Positions 28,143-34,981 of a stretch of DNA of 34,981 bases are shown in pieces. Numbering within the stretch: position 1 is the first letter of the stretch; every line of letters starts with the position of its first letter. Position numbers and translations under genes: made by a program. Source of the stretch: Firmicutes bacterium HGW-Firmicutes-12. GTDB lineage: Bacteria > Bacillota > Peptococcia > DRI-13 > PHAD01. The stretch is from contig PHAD01000015.1 in the NCBI GenBank assembly GCA_002841595.1, positions 1 through 34,981 of the forward strand, written 5' to 3'. Below the pieces are notes generated by a model. It saw only the letters and a list, made by a program, of their open reading frames with translations, was not told the origin of the DNA and did no database searches.

Positions 28143-28595
28143 TTACTTTTCCTCCTCACCCCACGGTGTTAATTCAATACCCGCTGTTTTTAATAAGGAC
28201 AGTGCTAAGGTATCGGGATAAGGTCCCACGAAAACAATTCTTTTAATTCCAGCATTAATTAGCATTTTACTGCAAAGGATACATGGCTGCGAGGTTACAT
28301 AAAGAGTCCCTCCCACAACGCTAACGCCATGAACTGAAGCCTGAATAATGGCATTTTGCTCAGCGTGTAAGCCCAGGCATAATTCGTGTCTTTCCCCCGA
28401 AGGAATTTGTAGCTTATCGCGCATACAGCCAGTATCCGCACAGTGCGGAAGGGCGCTGGGCGCTCCATTATACCCGGTTGTAATAATGTGTTTGTCTTTA
28501 ACTATAATTGCACCTACCTTGCGGCGCAAACAGGTTGATCGGGTTGCTACTACTTTTGTAATTTCAACAAAATAGCTGTCCCATGAAGGGCGCAT
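28143..28595 (-). CDS. dCMP deaminase (ComEB type)
   Basis: The protein has 150 residues. It deaminates dCMP to dUMP for thymidylate synthesis. The zinc site is complete: His77 and Glu79 in LHAEQNAI, and Cys105 and Cys108 in PCILC. An additional Cys/His cluster (HCADTGC) near 51-57 is typical of dCMP deaminases and may hold a second zinc. I chose the ATG at 28595 because MRPSWDSYF is the usual family N-terminus and GGGAG precedes it. The frame continues to a TTG at 28640, which would overlap glyA. Confidence 0.93.
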   Translation of the reverse strand: MRPSWDSYFVEITKVVATRSTCLRRKVGAIIVKDKHIITTGYNGAPSALPHCADTGCMRDKLQIPSGERHELCLGLHAEQNAIIQASVHGVSVVGGTLYVTSQPCILCSKMLINAGIKRIVFVGPYPDTLALSLLKTAGIELTPWGEEEK

Positions 28596-28626
28596 ACCGC
28601 GCTCACTCCCATCTTTAGTTAGGATA

Positions 28627-29880
28627 TTAATCCCACGCAAAAAGCGGAAACCTACTGGTCAATTCTTTAACCATCTTTTCGGCCTTCTTCTTCATTTCCT
28701 CATCACCATGGTATGTTATTGTTAAATTGATTATTTCAGCTATAGTCTTCATTTCTTCTTCTTTCATACCACGTGTCGTTACTGCGGGAGTTCCAATCCG
28801 AACACCACTAGTAACAAAGGGACTTTGCGGGTCAAAGGGTATAGTATTCTTATTAACGGTTACACCAGCTTCATCTAGCGCATGTTCTGCGTCTTTGCCG
28901 GTAATATTCTTGTTCCTTAGATCTATAAGCATCAAATGGTTATCGGTACCACCAGAAACTATTCGGAACCCTTTACCACTTAATTCGGTCGCTAATGCAT
29001 GGGCATTCTTAAGCACTTGCTCCTGATATGTCTTAAACTGAGGTTCCATTGCCTCTTTGAAGGATACGGCCTTAGCTGCAATTACATGCATTAGCGGCCC
29101 TCCCTGATTTCCAGGAAATATCGCTTTATCAATTGCCTTAGCATATTCAGAGCGGCATAGAATCATCCCACCACGTGGTCCACGCAGAGTTTTATGAGTA
29201 GTAGTAGTAACAACGTCTGCATATGGAACCGGGCTTGGATGTAGTCCCACTGCAACTAATCCGGCTATATGGGCCATATCCACCATAAGATATGCTCCTA
29301 CCTCTTTGGCTATTTCTGATAGTCTTTTAAAGTCGAGAAAACGAGGATAGGCACTAGCACCGGCAACAATCATTTTAGGTTGTGCAGCACGAGCAATTTT
29401 TTGTACCTCATCATAATCGATAGTCTCTGTTTCCTGTTTCACTCCATAGGGAATAAAATTAAAATACTTGCCGGAGATATTCACCGGGCTACCGTGTGTC
29501 AAGTGACCACCATGAGAAAGGTTCATGCCTAAGACAGTATCTCCTGGCTCTAACAAAGCAAAATAAACCGCAAAATTCGCTTGTGCTCCTGAATGTGGCT
29601 GAACATTGGCATGCTCTGCTCCGAAAATAGCTTTTGCTCTATTCCTGGCTAATTCTTCAGCTTTATCTACCCATTCACAACCTCCATAATAGCGTTTGCC
29701 CGGGTAACCTTCCGCATATTTGTTGGTAAGAACCGAACCCTGTGTCGCCATAACTGCACGGCTGACAAAATTTTCAGAAGCTATTAGTTCGACTTTATCT
29801 AATTGCCTCTTTTCCTCACCGGCAATATAGCCTGCCAGCTCCGGGTCAACAGACAAAACATGCGTCTCAATATAATCCAT
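28627..29880 (-). CDS. glyA: Serine hydroxymethyltransferase
   Basis: The protein has 417 residues. It interconverts serine and glycine with tetrahydrofolate, the main source of one-carbon units. The PLP Lys230 lies in [49 protein letters not shown] and [15 protein letters not shown] are further family signatures. GGAGG precedes the ATG. The chromosomal neighbourhood (ywlG-glyA) is that of Bacillus, except that upp is missing and dCMP deaminase plus MazG take its place. Confidence 0.97.
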   Translation of the reverse strand: MDYIETHVLSVDPELAGYIAGEEKRQLDKVELIASENFVSRAVMATQGSVLTNKYAEGYPGKRYYGGCEWVDKAEELARNRAKAIFGAEHANVQPHSGAQANFAVYFALLEPGDTVLGMNLSHGGHLTHGSPVNISGKYFNFIPYGVKQETETIDYDEVQKIARAAQPKMIVAGASAYPRFLDFKRLSEIAKEVGAYLMVDMAHIAGLVAVGLHPSPVPYADVVTTTTHKTLRGPRGGMILCRSEYAKAIDKAIFPGNQGGPLMHVIAAKAVSFKEAMEPQFKTYQEQVLKNAHALATELSGKGFRIVSGGTDNHLMLIDLRNKNITGKDAEHALDEAGVTVNKNTIPFDPQSPFVTSGVRIGTPAVTTRGMKEEEMKTIAEIINLTITYHGDEEMKKKAEKMVKELTSRFPLFAWD

Positions 29881-29893
29881 TTTCTCTTCCTCC

Positions 29894-30442
29894 CTAAGTT
29901 AGTTTGTATCTGGCTCGCTCCCCACCAATTAATTTTGGTCTGTACCTACCCATAGTCAGGTGTGCTTCGCCTATTTGGTTTTTCGTACCCCTCACAGGTA
30001 CAACAACTGGTCTCAGATGCATTCCTATGAAGGTATCACCAATATCTATACCAACATGGGCTTTTATTGTCTCAACGACGAGGGGCTGTTTAAAGACTTG
30101 CATGGCATGATAAGCGAGGCTTCCCCCTGCGCCTTGCATTGGGTAAACCGAGACTTCTTCCAAGTTATACTTTTCATGACAGGCTCTTTCTACAACCAAA
30201 GCCCGATTGAGATGCTCACAACACTGCACGGCTAGATAAAGACCTCTTTCTTCACAAAGGGGGTAAATCCCCTGCATTATTGCAGCAGCAATTTCAAGAC
30301 TAGAGTTTGTACCTATTGCCTTTCCGGCAACCTCACTCGTACTGCAGCCAACAATCATGATGTTACCCGACCTAAGCTGTGCAGCCTCCAAGAGTTCGTG
30401 TATTGCCACCTTAACATCAGCTGTTATTCTTGCATAATACAT
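29894..30442 (-). CDS. ywlG: TIGR01440/YwlG family protein
   Basis: The protein has 182 residues and belongs to the UPF0340 (DUF436) family. Features: [20 protein letters not shown] near 28-47, [33 protein letters not shown], and [20 protein letters not shown]. Paired Cys-Cys and conserved His suggest an enzymatic or metal site, but the function is unknown. It lies between rpiB and glyA as in Bacillus, with 13 nt to glyA and GGAGG before the ATG, and is likely co-transcribed. Confidence 0.9.
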   Translation of the reverse strand: MYYARITADVKVAIHELLEAAQLRSGNIMIVGCSTSEVAGKAIGTNSSLEIAAAIMQGIYPLCEERGLYLAVQCCEHLNRALVVERACHEKYNLEEVSVYPMQGAGGSLAYHAMQVFKQPLVVETIKAHVGIDIGDTFIGMHLRPVVVPVRGTKNQIGEAHLTMGRYRPKLIGGERARYKLT

Positions 30443-30475
30443 CTAATGTACCTCCGCTACTTTCCAAGCCTAGTA

Positions 30476-30922
30476 TTATTTAAAATCCTTATCTATCGAA
30501 TTTATAATATCTACCCTGCGCTCATGCCGTCCTCCTGCAAAATCGACAGAAAGCCAAGCTTCCAATATTTCCAGGGCCAAGCCTCGTCCGATTACCCTTT
30601 CCCCCATTGTTAGTATATTGGCATCATTATGCTCACGAGAAGCCTTGGCAGAAAAAGTATCATGGCAAAGAGCGGCACGAATACCCGGTACTTTGTTTGC
30701 TACTATAGAAACCCCTATTCCGGTCCCACAGATTATAACTCCTCTGCTATGCCGTCCATCAGCAACTGACTTCGCTACTTCATAGGCTATGTTCGGATAA
30801 TCACACGTTTCTAAAGAATGTGTACCAAAATCTTCTACTATATGACCTTTTTTTTTCAACCATTCTTTTATTACTTCTTTTAACAGGTATCCTCCATGGT
30901 CTGATCCTAATGCAATACTCAA
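30476..30922 (-). CDS. rpiB: Ribose-5-phosphate isomerase B
   Basis: The protein has 148 residues. It converts ribose 5-phosphate and ribulose 5-phosphate in the pentose phosphate pathway. ALGSDHGGYLLKE at 4-16 and VIICGTGIGVSIVANK with catalytic Cys65 are clear. CHDTFSAKASREHNDANIL holds the His and Asn of the phosphate site. The start is TTG (30920-30922) with AGGAGG 7 nt upstream. It lies 11 nt after the YwlE-type phosphatase. Confidence 0.95.
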   Translation of the reverse strand: MSIALGSDHGGYLLKEVIKEWLKKKGHIVEDFGTHSLETCDYPNIAYEVAKSVADGRHSRGVIICGTGIGVSIVANKVPGIRAALCHDTFSAKASREHNDANILTMGERVIGRGLALEILEAWLSVDFAGGRHERRVDIINSIDKDFK

Positions 30923-30933
30923 AAGGCCGCCTC

Positions 30934-31638
30934 CTATAATTTTAAATAACGCTCTATCGCTTTACTAACATGCTCTCTCAACTGAGCAGCACAAGCTCGG
31001 TAATACTCAAGAGGTTGTCCAAAGGGGTCAATTATGTCCGGTTCACTTAATCGCTTTTCCATCTGACCCAAGAGCTCTTCTTCTCTCTCGGCAACCTTAA
31101 CTAACTTGTCCTCCCAGACGGCTAACTCTTGGTCGATTTGTTCCATTTCGGACTTTAGCTCTTGTTTTCTTTTTTCCAATCTCTCGATTACACTACGATG
31201 GTTTTTAAAAAAATCTCGTTTCTGCTCTTCGATATCAACGTAAAGTTTCTCTGCTTCTAATTTAAAGCTTTCCCATTCCGCCGTATCGGAACCATATTCC
31301 TTGATTAAATGTACCTTTTTTTCCGCATCCGGCACAAGCTGTGTAATATAGTTTTTGTGCCTTTTGGTCATAACTAGAATAAGGTCTGCTTTTGTAATAA
31401 GCTCCGGTGTTAGAGGTTGTGACCGATGTTCCTCTATATCCATTCCTTGCTCAACCATTACCATTTCGGCCTCAGGGGTCGGCGGTTCATCTGCAATAGC
31501 ACCAGTTCCAGCAGACACGATGTCTATCTTTGTACTTTCTTCAAGCTGCATTAAATAGTTTTTTGAAATAACCTTAGCCATATAACTGCGGCAAGTATTT
31601 CCAGTGCAGACAAAAAGAATTGTTTTTGTTGTAGTCAT
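30934..31638 (-). CDS. ywlE: YwlE-type low-molecular-weight protein phosphatase with coiled-coil insertion
   Basis: The protein has 234 residues, against about 150 for normal family members. The P-loop VCTGNTCRS has Cys11 and Arg17. Thr15 matches the Thr that gives YwlE its phosphoarginine preference over phosphotyrosine. The general-acid loop is DPFG, with Asp204. Between the KEYG strand end (113-116) and DPFG, about 85 residues are inserted, rich in Glu, Lys, Gln and Leu with heptad-like spacing (for example SVIERLEKRKQELKSEMEQI); this predicts an antiparallel helical hairpin or coiled coil. The catalytic residues are intact, so the enzyme is likely active. The insert may control access, oligomerisation or substrate choice. 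AGGAGG precedes the ATG. Confidence 0.88.
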   Translation of the reverse strand: MTTTKTILFVCTGNTCRSYMAKVISKNYLMQLEESTKIDIVSAGTGAIADEPPTPEAEMVMVEQGMDIEEHRSQPLTPELITKADLILVMTKRHKNYITQLVPDAEKKVHLIKEYGSDTAEWESFKLEAEKLYVDIEEQKRDFFKNHRSVIERLEKRKQELKSEMEQIDQELAVWEDKLVKVAEREEELLGQMEKRLSEPDIIDPFGQPLEYYRACAAQLREHVSKAIERYLKL

Positions 31639-31654
31639 CTAAAACCTCCTGTTA

Positions 31655-32239
31655 TCATACGAATAGTAATTTCACTCCAATAACTACCAGAATCAAACCA
31701 CCCAATATTTCTGCCTTTTCTCCTAGGGTACGGTTCAGTTTTTTACCAAAAACTAACCCGATTAGAGTCATTAGACCTGCAATTATTCCCATTGTTATAA
31801 CGGTGAGAAATAGGTCAACTTTTAATGCCCCTAAGCCGAAACCCACAGTTAAGGCATCGAGACTCACGCTTGCACCTAACAATATCAAACTAAGCGGACT
31901 GTTAATGCTAAGAATACTTCGTTTATCTTGCGTTGCTAGCCCTTTGTTTTTGGGTTGGCTTATGTATCCTAGCTCTTTTAAGCTTTTCCATAGAATGCTT
32001 AAGCCTATTGCGATGAGAACTAGTGCTCCAATTGAACTTGCCGTGGGGCCGGCAATTTTTCCCAAATATGTTCCCAGGTACAGTCCTAACAAAGGCATTA
32101 TTACGTGAAATAAAGTTACTATTGCTGTAACTGTAAGCATCTGCTTTTTATTAGCGCCACCTAAACCAATACTCACAGCTACAGAAAATGCGTCTATCCC
32201 TAGGGCGATAGACACCAATAGTACGGTTATATAATTCAT
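31655..32239 (-). CDS. mntP: Manganese efflux pump MntP
   Basis: The protein has 194 residues and six predicted membrane helices in two inverted halves. ALGIDAFSVAVSIGLGG in the first half and GASVSLDALTVGFGLG in the second carry the conserved Asp residues that pass Mn2+ out of the cell. The ATG at 32239 has GGAGG 5 nt upstream; a further in-frame ATG at 32251 has none. Many mntP genes are controlled by a yybP-ykoY manganese riboswitch, but the 55 nt to tsaC leave no room for one here. It is the ywlD equivalent in the Bacillus order. Confidence 0.92.
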   Translation of the reverse strand: MNYITVLLVSIALGIDAFSVAVSIGLGGANKKQMLTVTAIVTLFHVIMPLLGLYLGTYLGKIAGPTASSIGALVLIAIGLSILWKSLKELGYISQPKNKGLATQDKRSILSINSPLSLILLGASVSLDALTVGFGLGALKVDLFLTVITMGIIAGLMTLIGLVFGKKLNRTLGEKAEILGGLILVVIGVKLLFV

Positions 32240-32294
32240 ACTATCCTCCATGTAACGGTTTGAAGTTTTTTATATTTAATATTTTACCCTATAG

Positions 32295-33347
32295 CTAACA
32301 GCTTATCACTTTGTAGCCTGCCGATTTTAGCAACCTATTCATTATTGCCGTACCCAGACCCTCCTCATGATAAGTTTCCGTTAAAATGATATCCACCCCG
32401 GCAAGATCACAGTTTCTAAGTTCTTTATAGATACTCTGCGCGATTTTAGGCAAATCCTGGCGATTGCCGATATTTATCATATAGGTAGTACTAATATCTT
32501 TTACTTTTTGATAAATTTCATTAGTTAATAATAGCCCTACTTTGCTACCCTTAAGTGTATAATCTTCCACCATATCTTTAAGCTTACTAGCCACCTGCTC
32601 CGGCTCACCATCTAAAAGGATAACTGCTGCTCTCGGAGAATAATGGGTGTATTTCATACCGGGCGCTTTTGGAGCTTCAGAAGAATGATGCAACCCTGCG
32701 TCATATTCTACATGACCTATTAGAGGGATCAACTGTTCTATTGTCACACCACCCGGCCTTAGTATCGTCGGGACTTCTCCAGAAATGTCCAGCACTGTCG
32801 ATTCTAATCCTAGCCCGGTAGGGCCAGCATCAAGAATCACGTCTATAAGTCCATGCAAATCATTATATACATGGTCAGCCTCGGTAGGGCTGGGATAGCC
32901 AGAACGATTGGCGCTGGGTGCTGCTATTGGTACCCCGGCCTCTCTGATTAAGGCGAGCGCCACTTGATGCTTGGGCATACGTATTGCTACCGTTTCTAGT
33001 CCACAAGTTATCTCTTCGGGTATGAATTTGCTCTTAGAAAAGACTAATGTAAGCGGACCTGGCCAAAATTCTTCCATTAAAACTTGGGCTTTAAGCGGTA
33101 CTATACTCGCTAAATAGAATACATCTTTAAGGTTCGCTATATGAAGGATCAAGGGGTTATCATTTGGTCTGCCTTTAGCTTCGAATATCTTTTTAACCGC
33201 CTCAGAATCTAGACCATTAGCCCCCAAGCCATATACTGTTTCGGTGGGGAACGCAACCAGATTGCCATCTTTGATTATTTGAGCCGCTCTTTTGATAATA
33301 TCGCGTTCCGGCTCCACCTTTTTAAGGTGCCAGATTTCTGTTTTCAA
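32295..33347 (-). CDS. tsaC: L-threonylcarbamoyladenylate synthase (YwlC/Sua5)
   Basis: The protein has 350 residues. It makes threonylcarbamoyl-AMP for the tRNA t6A37 modification. The YrdC domain contains GNLVAFPTETVYGLGANG, KGRPNDNPLILHI and PSANRSGYPSPT. The linker KAPGMKYTHYSPRAAV leads to the C-terminal Sua5 domain, so this is the long Sua5 form rather than short TsaC. No ATG or GTG is available. The TTG at 33347 gives the typical MKTEIWHL start with AAAGG 9 nt upstream; the frame remains open to a TTG at 33413. An extended -10 promoter candidate overlaps the end of prmC. Confidence 0.92.
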   Translation of the reverse strand: MKTEIWHLKKVEPERDIIKRAAQIIKDGNLVAFPTETVYGLGANGLDSEAVKKIFEAKGRPNDNPLILHIANLKDVFYLASIVPLKAQVLMEEFWPGPLTLVFSKSKFIPEEITCGLETVAIRMPKHQVALALIREAGVPIAAPSANRSGYPSPTEADHVYNDLHGLIDVILDAGPTGLGLESTVLDISGEVPTILRPGGVTIEQLIPLIGHVEYDAGLHHSSEAPKAPGMKYTHYSPRAAVILLDGEPEQVASKLKDMVEDYTLKGSKVGLLLTNEIYQKVKDISTTYMINIGNRQDLPKIAQSIYKELRNCDLAGVDIILTETYHEEGLGTAIMNRLLKSAGYKVISC

Positions 33348-33384
33348 TATTCTCAACCTTTCCCATTTTTGCTCTATCGACGAT

Positions 33385-33413
33385 AGTATACCATTACCCG
33401 TCAAGCGGTACAA
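33385..33413 (-). promoter_or_regulatory. Candidate promoter of tsaC within the 3' end of prmC
   Basis: Minus strand TTGTAC (33408-33413), 17-nt spacer ending in TGG, TATACT (33385-33390). The 13-nt inverted repeat CTATCGACGATAG (33374-33386) overlaps the end of the -10 box and could be an operator. Confidence 0.35.
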
Positions 33414-34270
33414 GTAACTATCCTGTCATGTCCATTCCAATCTCTGATAATCTGAATATTTCCGAAGCCGTTCTCCTCCATGATTCTTTTGACCTCTTCT
33501 CCCTGCTTGTAGCCAATCTCCATCAACAAAATCCCTTGTTCCGTTAGAAAGTCTCGAGCACCTGCCCCAAGAATACGGTAAAATTGCAAACCATCCTTAC
33601 CTCCATATAAAGCAAGTCGCGGTTCCTTTTTAACATCAACAGGAAGCTCGACATATTCCGTAGCGCTTATGTAAGGAGGATTGCACGTGATTATATCGAA
33701 TTGTTTTGTCTCAAGTGCCAAGAACATATCACCACAGAAAAACTCTATCTTGTTGTCCACGCCATTTGCCTGGGCATTAATACGGGCTATTTCTAAGGCT
33801 TTGGCAGAGATATCCACAGCAAATACTTCACTATCAGGCAAGTAATAGGCCAAGCTAACCGCGATAGCTCCACTTCCAGTACATAAATCAAGAACCTTCG
33901 GCTGCTTTATATCTAACCCAAGCTTCAGTGCTTCATTAACCAGCAACTCAGTTTCCCCGCGGGGTATTAATACATCCGGGTTAACTTTGAAGCAAAGAGA
34001 CATGAATATCTGTTCCCCAATTAAATACTGCAAGGGTTCTTGAGCTACTCTACACATTATATAGTTCTTATAACTCTCCCAGCTAGCGGTTTCAAGGTAA
34101 TCATCCAGCGTAGTTAACAGTTTTATGCGACTCTTATTCCATGCCTTGCCCAAAAGCAGATTGGCTTCTAACCAAGCCGTTTGACTGTCATTTCCTAGTG
34201 GCTCCAGCAATGATACTCCCCATCGAAGTGCATCCTTCCCAGACGGCACATCTACTTTTTTGTTTTGCAT
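33401..34270 (-). CDS. prmC: Release factor glutamine methyltransferase
   Basis: The protein has 289 residues. It methylates the Gln of the GGQ motif in release factors. VLDLCTGSGAIAVSLAYYL is the SAM-binding motif (about 127-145), NPPY at 197-200 is the catalytic loop, and LIPRGETELLV precedes them. Adjacent prfA is its substrate gene. The start is uncertain: the ATG at 34270 gives the best family length but has only AAGGG at long spacing. ATG 34300 and TTG 34309 are also in frame, and the TTG has AAGGTG 7 nt upstream inside a hairpin. Confidence 0.92.
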   Translation of the reverse strand: MQNKKVDVPSGKDALRWGVSLLEPLGNDSQTAWLEANLLLGKAWNKSRIKLLTTLDDYLETASWESYKNYIMCRVAQEPLQYLIGEQIFMSLCFKVNPDVLIPRGETELLVNEALKLGLDIKQPKVLDLCTGSGAIAVSLAYYLPDSEVFAVDISAKALEIARINAQANGVDNKIEFFCGDMFLALETKQFDIITCNPPYISATEYVELPVDVKKEPRLALYGGKDGLQFYRILGAGARDFLTEQGILLMEIGYKQGEEVKRIMEENGFGNIQIIRDWNGHDRIVTCTA

Positions 34271-34314
34271 TATAAATGTTCTACCCTTTCTGTTGTTCAT
34301 TATACTCAAAACCG

Positions 34315-34345
34315 CACACCTTAAAAGTGTACGGTCTTTTTTTAC
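34315..34345 (-). terminator. Hairpin between prfA and prmC
   Basis: Minus strand ACCGTACAC and GTGTGCGGT form a 9-bp stem (one G-T wobble) around TTTTAAG, with an A7 tract before and T4 after. It resembles a weak terminator of prfA. On the plus strand the same hairpin has one C-A mismatch but is followed by T7. Confidence 0.45.
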
Positions 34346-34351
34346 CTGTTC

Positions 34352-34981
34352 TTAATCAATGCTTTTGAGTTTTTCAGATTGTTCCGAAGTAATCAGAGCA
34401 TCAATAAACTCGTCAAAATCCCCCTGGAGTACAGCCTCTAGCCTGTACGAGGATAGATTTATTCTATGGTCAGTAACTCGCCCTTGCGGAAAATTATATG
34501 TGCGAATACGTTCACTGCGATCACCGCTACCCACCATAATTTTCCGAGCACTAGCCACTTCCCCAGCTTGTTGGTCTTGCGCTTTTTCAAGTACGCGTGC
34601 TCTTAAAACTTTCAAGGCCTTATCTTTGTTCTTATGCTGTGATTTCTCATCCTGGCAGGAAACGACAATACCTGTAGGCAAATGCGTTATACGAACAGCT
34701 GACTGGGTTGTATTAACCGATTGCCCTCCCGGCCCGCTGGAACAGAATATATCTATTCTTATGTCGTTTGAACCAATCGCAATATCCACCTCTTCTGCTT
34801 CAGGCAGAACTGCTACTGTAGCAGCAGACGTATGTATCCTGCCACCCGATTCGGTTGCAGGTATACGCTGAACCCTGTGTACACCGCTTTCATATTTTAA
34901 GCGACTGAAGGCTCCCTTTCCTTCTATCATAATTATGGCTTCTTTAAATCCGCCAATATCAGTATAGTTCGACGAGAGCAT
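34352..34981 (-). CDS. prfA: Peptide chain release factor 1 (5' end outside window)
   Basis: The C-terminal 209 residues are visible; the full protein is usually about 355, so the start lies beyond the right edge and the ATG at the very edge is internal. The GGQ tip is in [18 protein letters not shown]. The stop-codon reading motif is PAT (of the P-x-T type) in [14 protein letters not shown], marking RF1 (UAA/UAG) rather than RF2. [20 protein letters not shown]-like spacing ([15 protein letters not shown]) and [11 protein letters not shown] are further signatures. It releases finished proteins at the ribosome. prmC follows and would methylate its GGQ. Confidence 0.97.
   Translation of the reverse strand: MLSSNYTDIGGFKEAIIMIEGKGAFSRLKYESGVHRVQRIPATESGGRIHTSAATVAVLPEAEEVDIAIGSNDIRIDIFCSSGPGGQSVNTTQSAVRITHLPTGIVVSCQDEKSQHKNKDKALKVLRARVLEKAQDQQAGEVASARKIMVGSGDRSERIRTYNFPQGRVTDHRINLSSYRLEAVLQGDFDEFIDALITSEQSEKLKSID

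Noticed and set aside
28596-28640. Longer dCMP deaminase starting inside glyA
   Set aside because: It needs a TTG start without a good ribosome site; MRPSWDSYF at 28595 is the normal family start.
32240-32294. Manganese (yybP-ykoY) riboswitch before mntP
   Set aside because: Only 55 nt separate mntP from tsaC and they show no paired elements of that class.
34359-34871. Open plus-strand frame of 170 codons
   Set aside because: It is a shadow of prfA, whose minus-strand frame holds the GGQ and PAT motifs.

Overview
The window is a stretch of chromosome backbone from a spore-forming, flagellated, low-GC Gram-positive bacterium of the class Clostridia. By gene content it resembles the Peptococcaceae/Syntrophomonadaceae group; this is inferred from gene families and order, not from a database search. 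Apart from one short plus-strand gene (2646-3155), every gene is on the minus strand, so transcription runs from right to left. I found no rRNA, tRNA, CRISPR array, insertion sequence or prophage.

Right to left. (1) 34981-26653 is a housekeeping block: release factor 1 (prfA, cut by the window edge), prmC, tsaC/ywlC, mntP, a YwlE-type phosphatase with an unusual coiled-coil insert, rpiB, ywlG, glyA, dCMP deaminase, a MazG-like pyrophosphohydrolase and wecB/mnaA. (2) 26555-19362 is a complete F1Fo ATP synthase operon (atpZ-like, atpI, B, E, F, H, A, G, D, C), closed by a 46-bp perfect palindrome that acts as terminator. (3) 19104-14644 is the ywmB-murA-spoIID-spoIIQ-spoIIID block, joining peptidoglycan precursor synthesis to the engulfment machinery and a mother-cell regulator. 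(4) 14526-11337 holds mbl (cell-shape actin), two flagellar rod genes (flhO, flhP) and a rod-binding protein. This order closely follows the Bacillus subtilis prfA-to-flhP chromosome arm as I remember it.

(5) 11149-4639 is a cell-envelope block: a stalk-domain (copper-amine-oxidase N1-like) protein, two LytR-CpsA-Psr ligases, a TagA/WecG glycosyltransferase and a 907-residue S-layer-like protein. The S-layer gene has the best promoter in the window and a leader of about 280 nt with several mutually exclusive helices. WecB (ManNAc supply), TagA (ManNAc transfer), the LCP proteins (attachment of the polymer to peptidoglycan) and the stalk-domain proteins make a plausible pathway for building and using a secondary wall polymer. 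(6) 4440-1 is more accessory: a TolC-fold protein, which is unexpected for a monoderm, a small lipoprotein on the plus strand, another stalk-domain protein, and an exported FAD-dependent oxidoreductase that runs off the left edge and carries an SLH-like segment.

No wholly novel multi-gene system is evident. The most interesting signals are the structured S-layer leader, the coiled-coil insertion before the catalytic Asp loop of the YwlE-type phosphatase, and a spoIIQ arrangement in which a forespore-type promoter lies between a Shine-Dalgarno sequence and an upstream complementary sequence.
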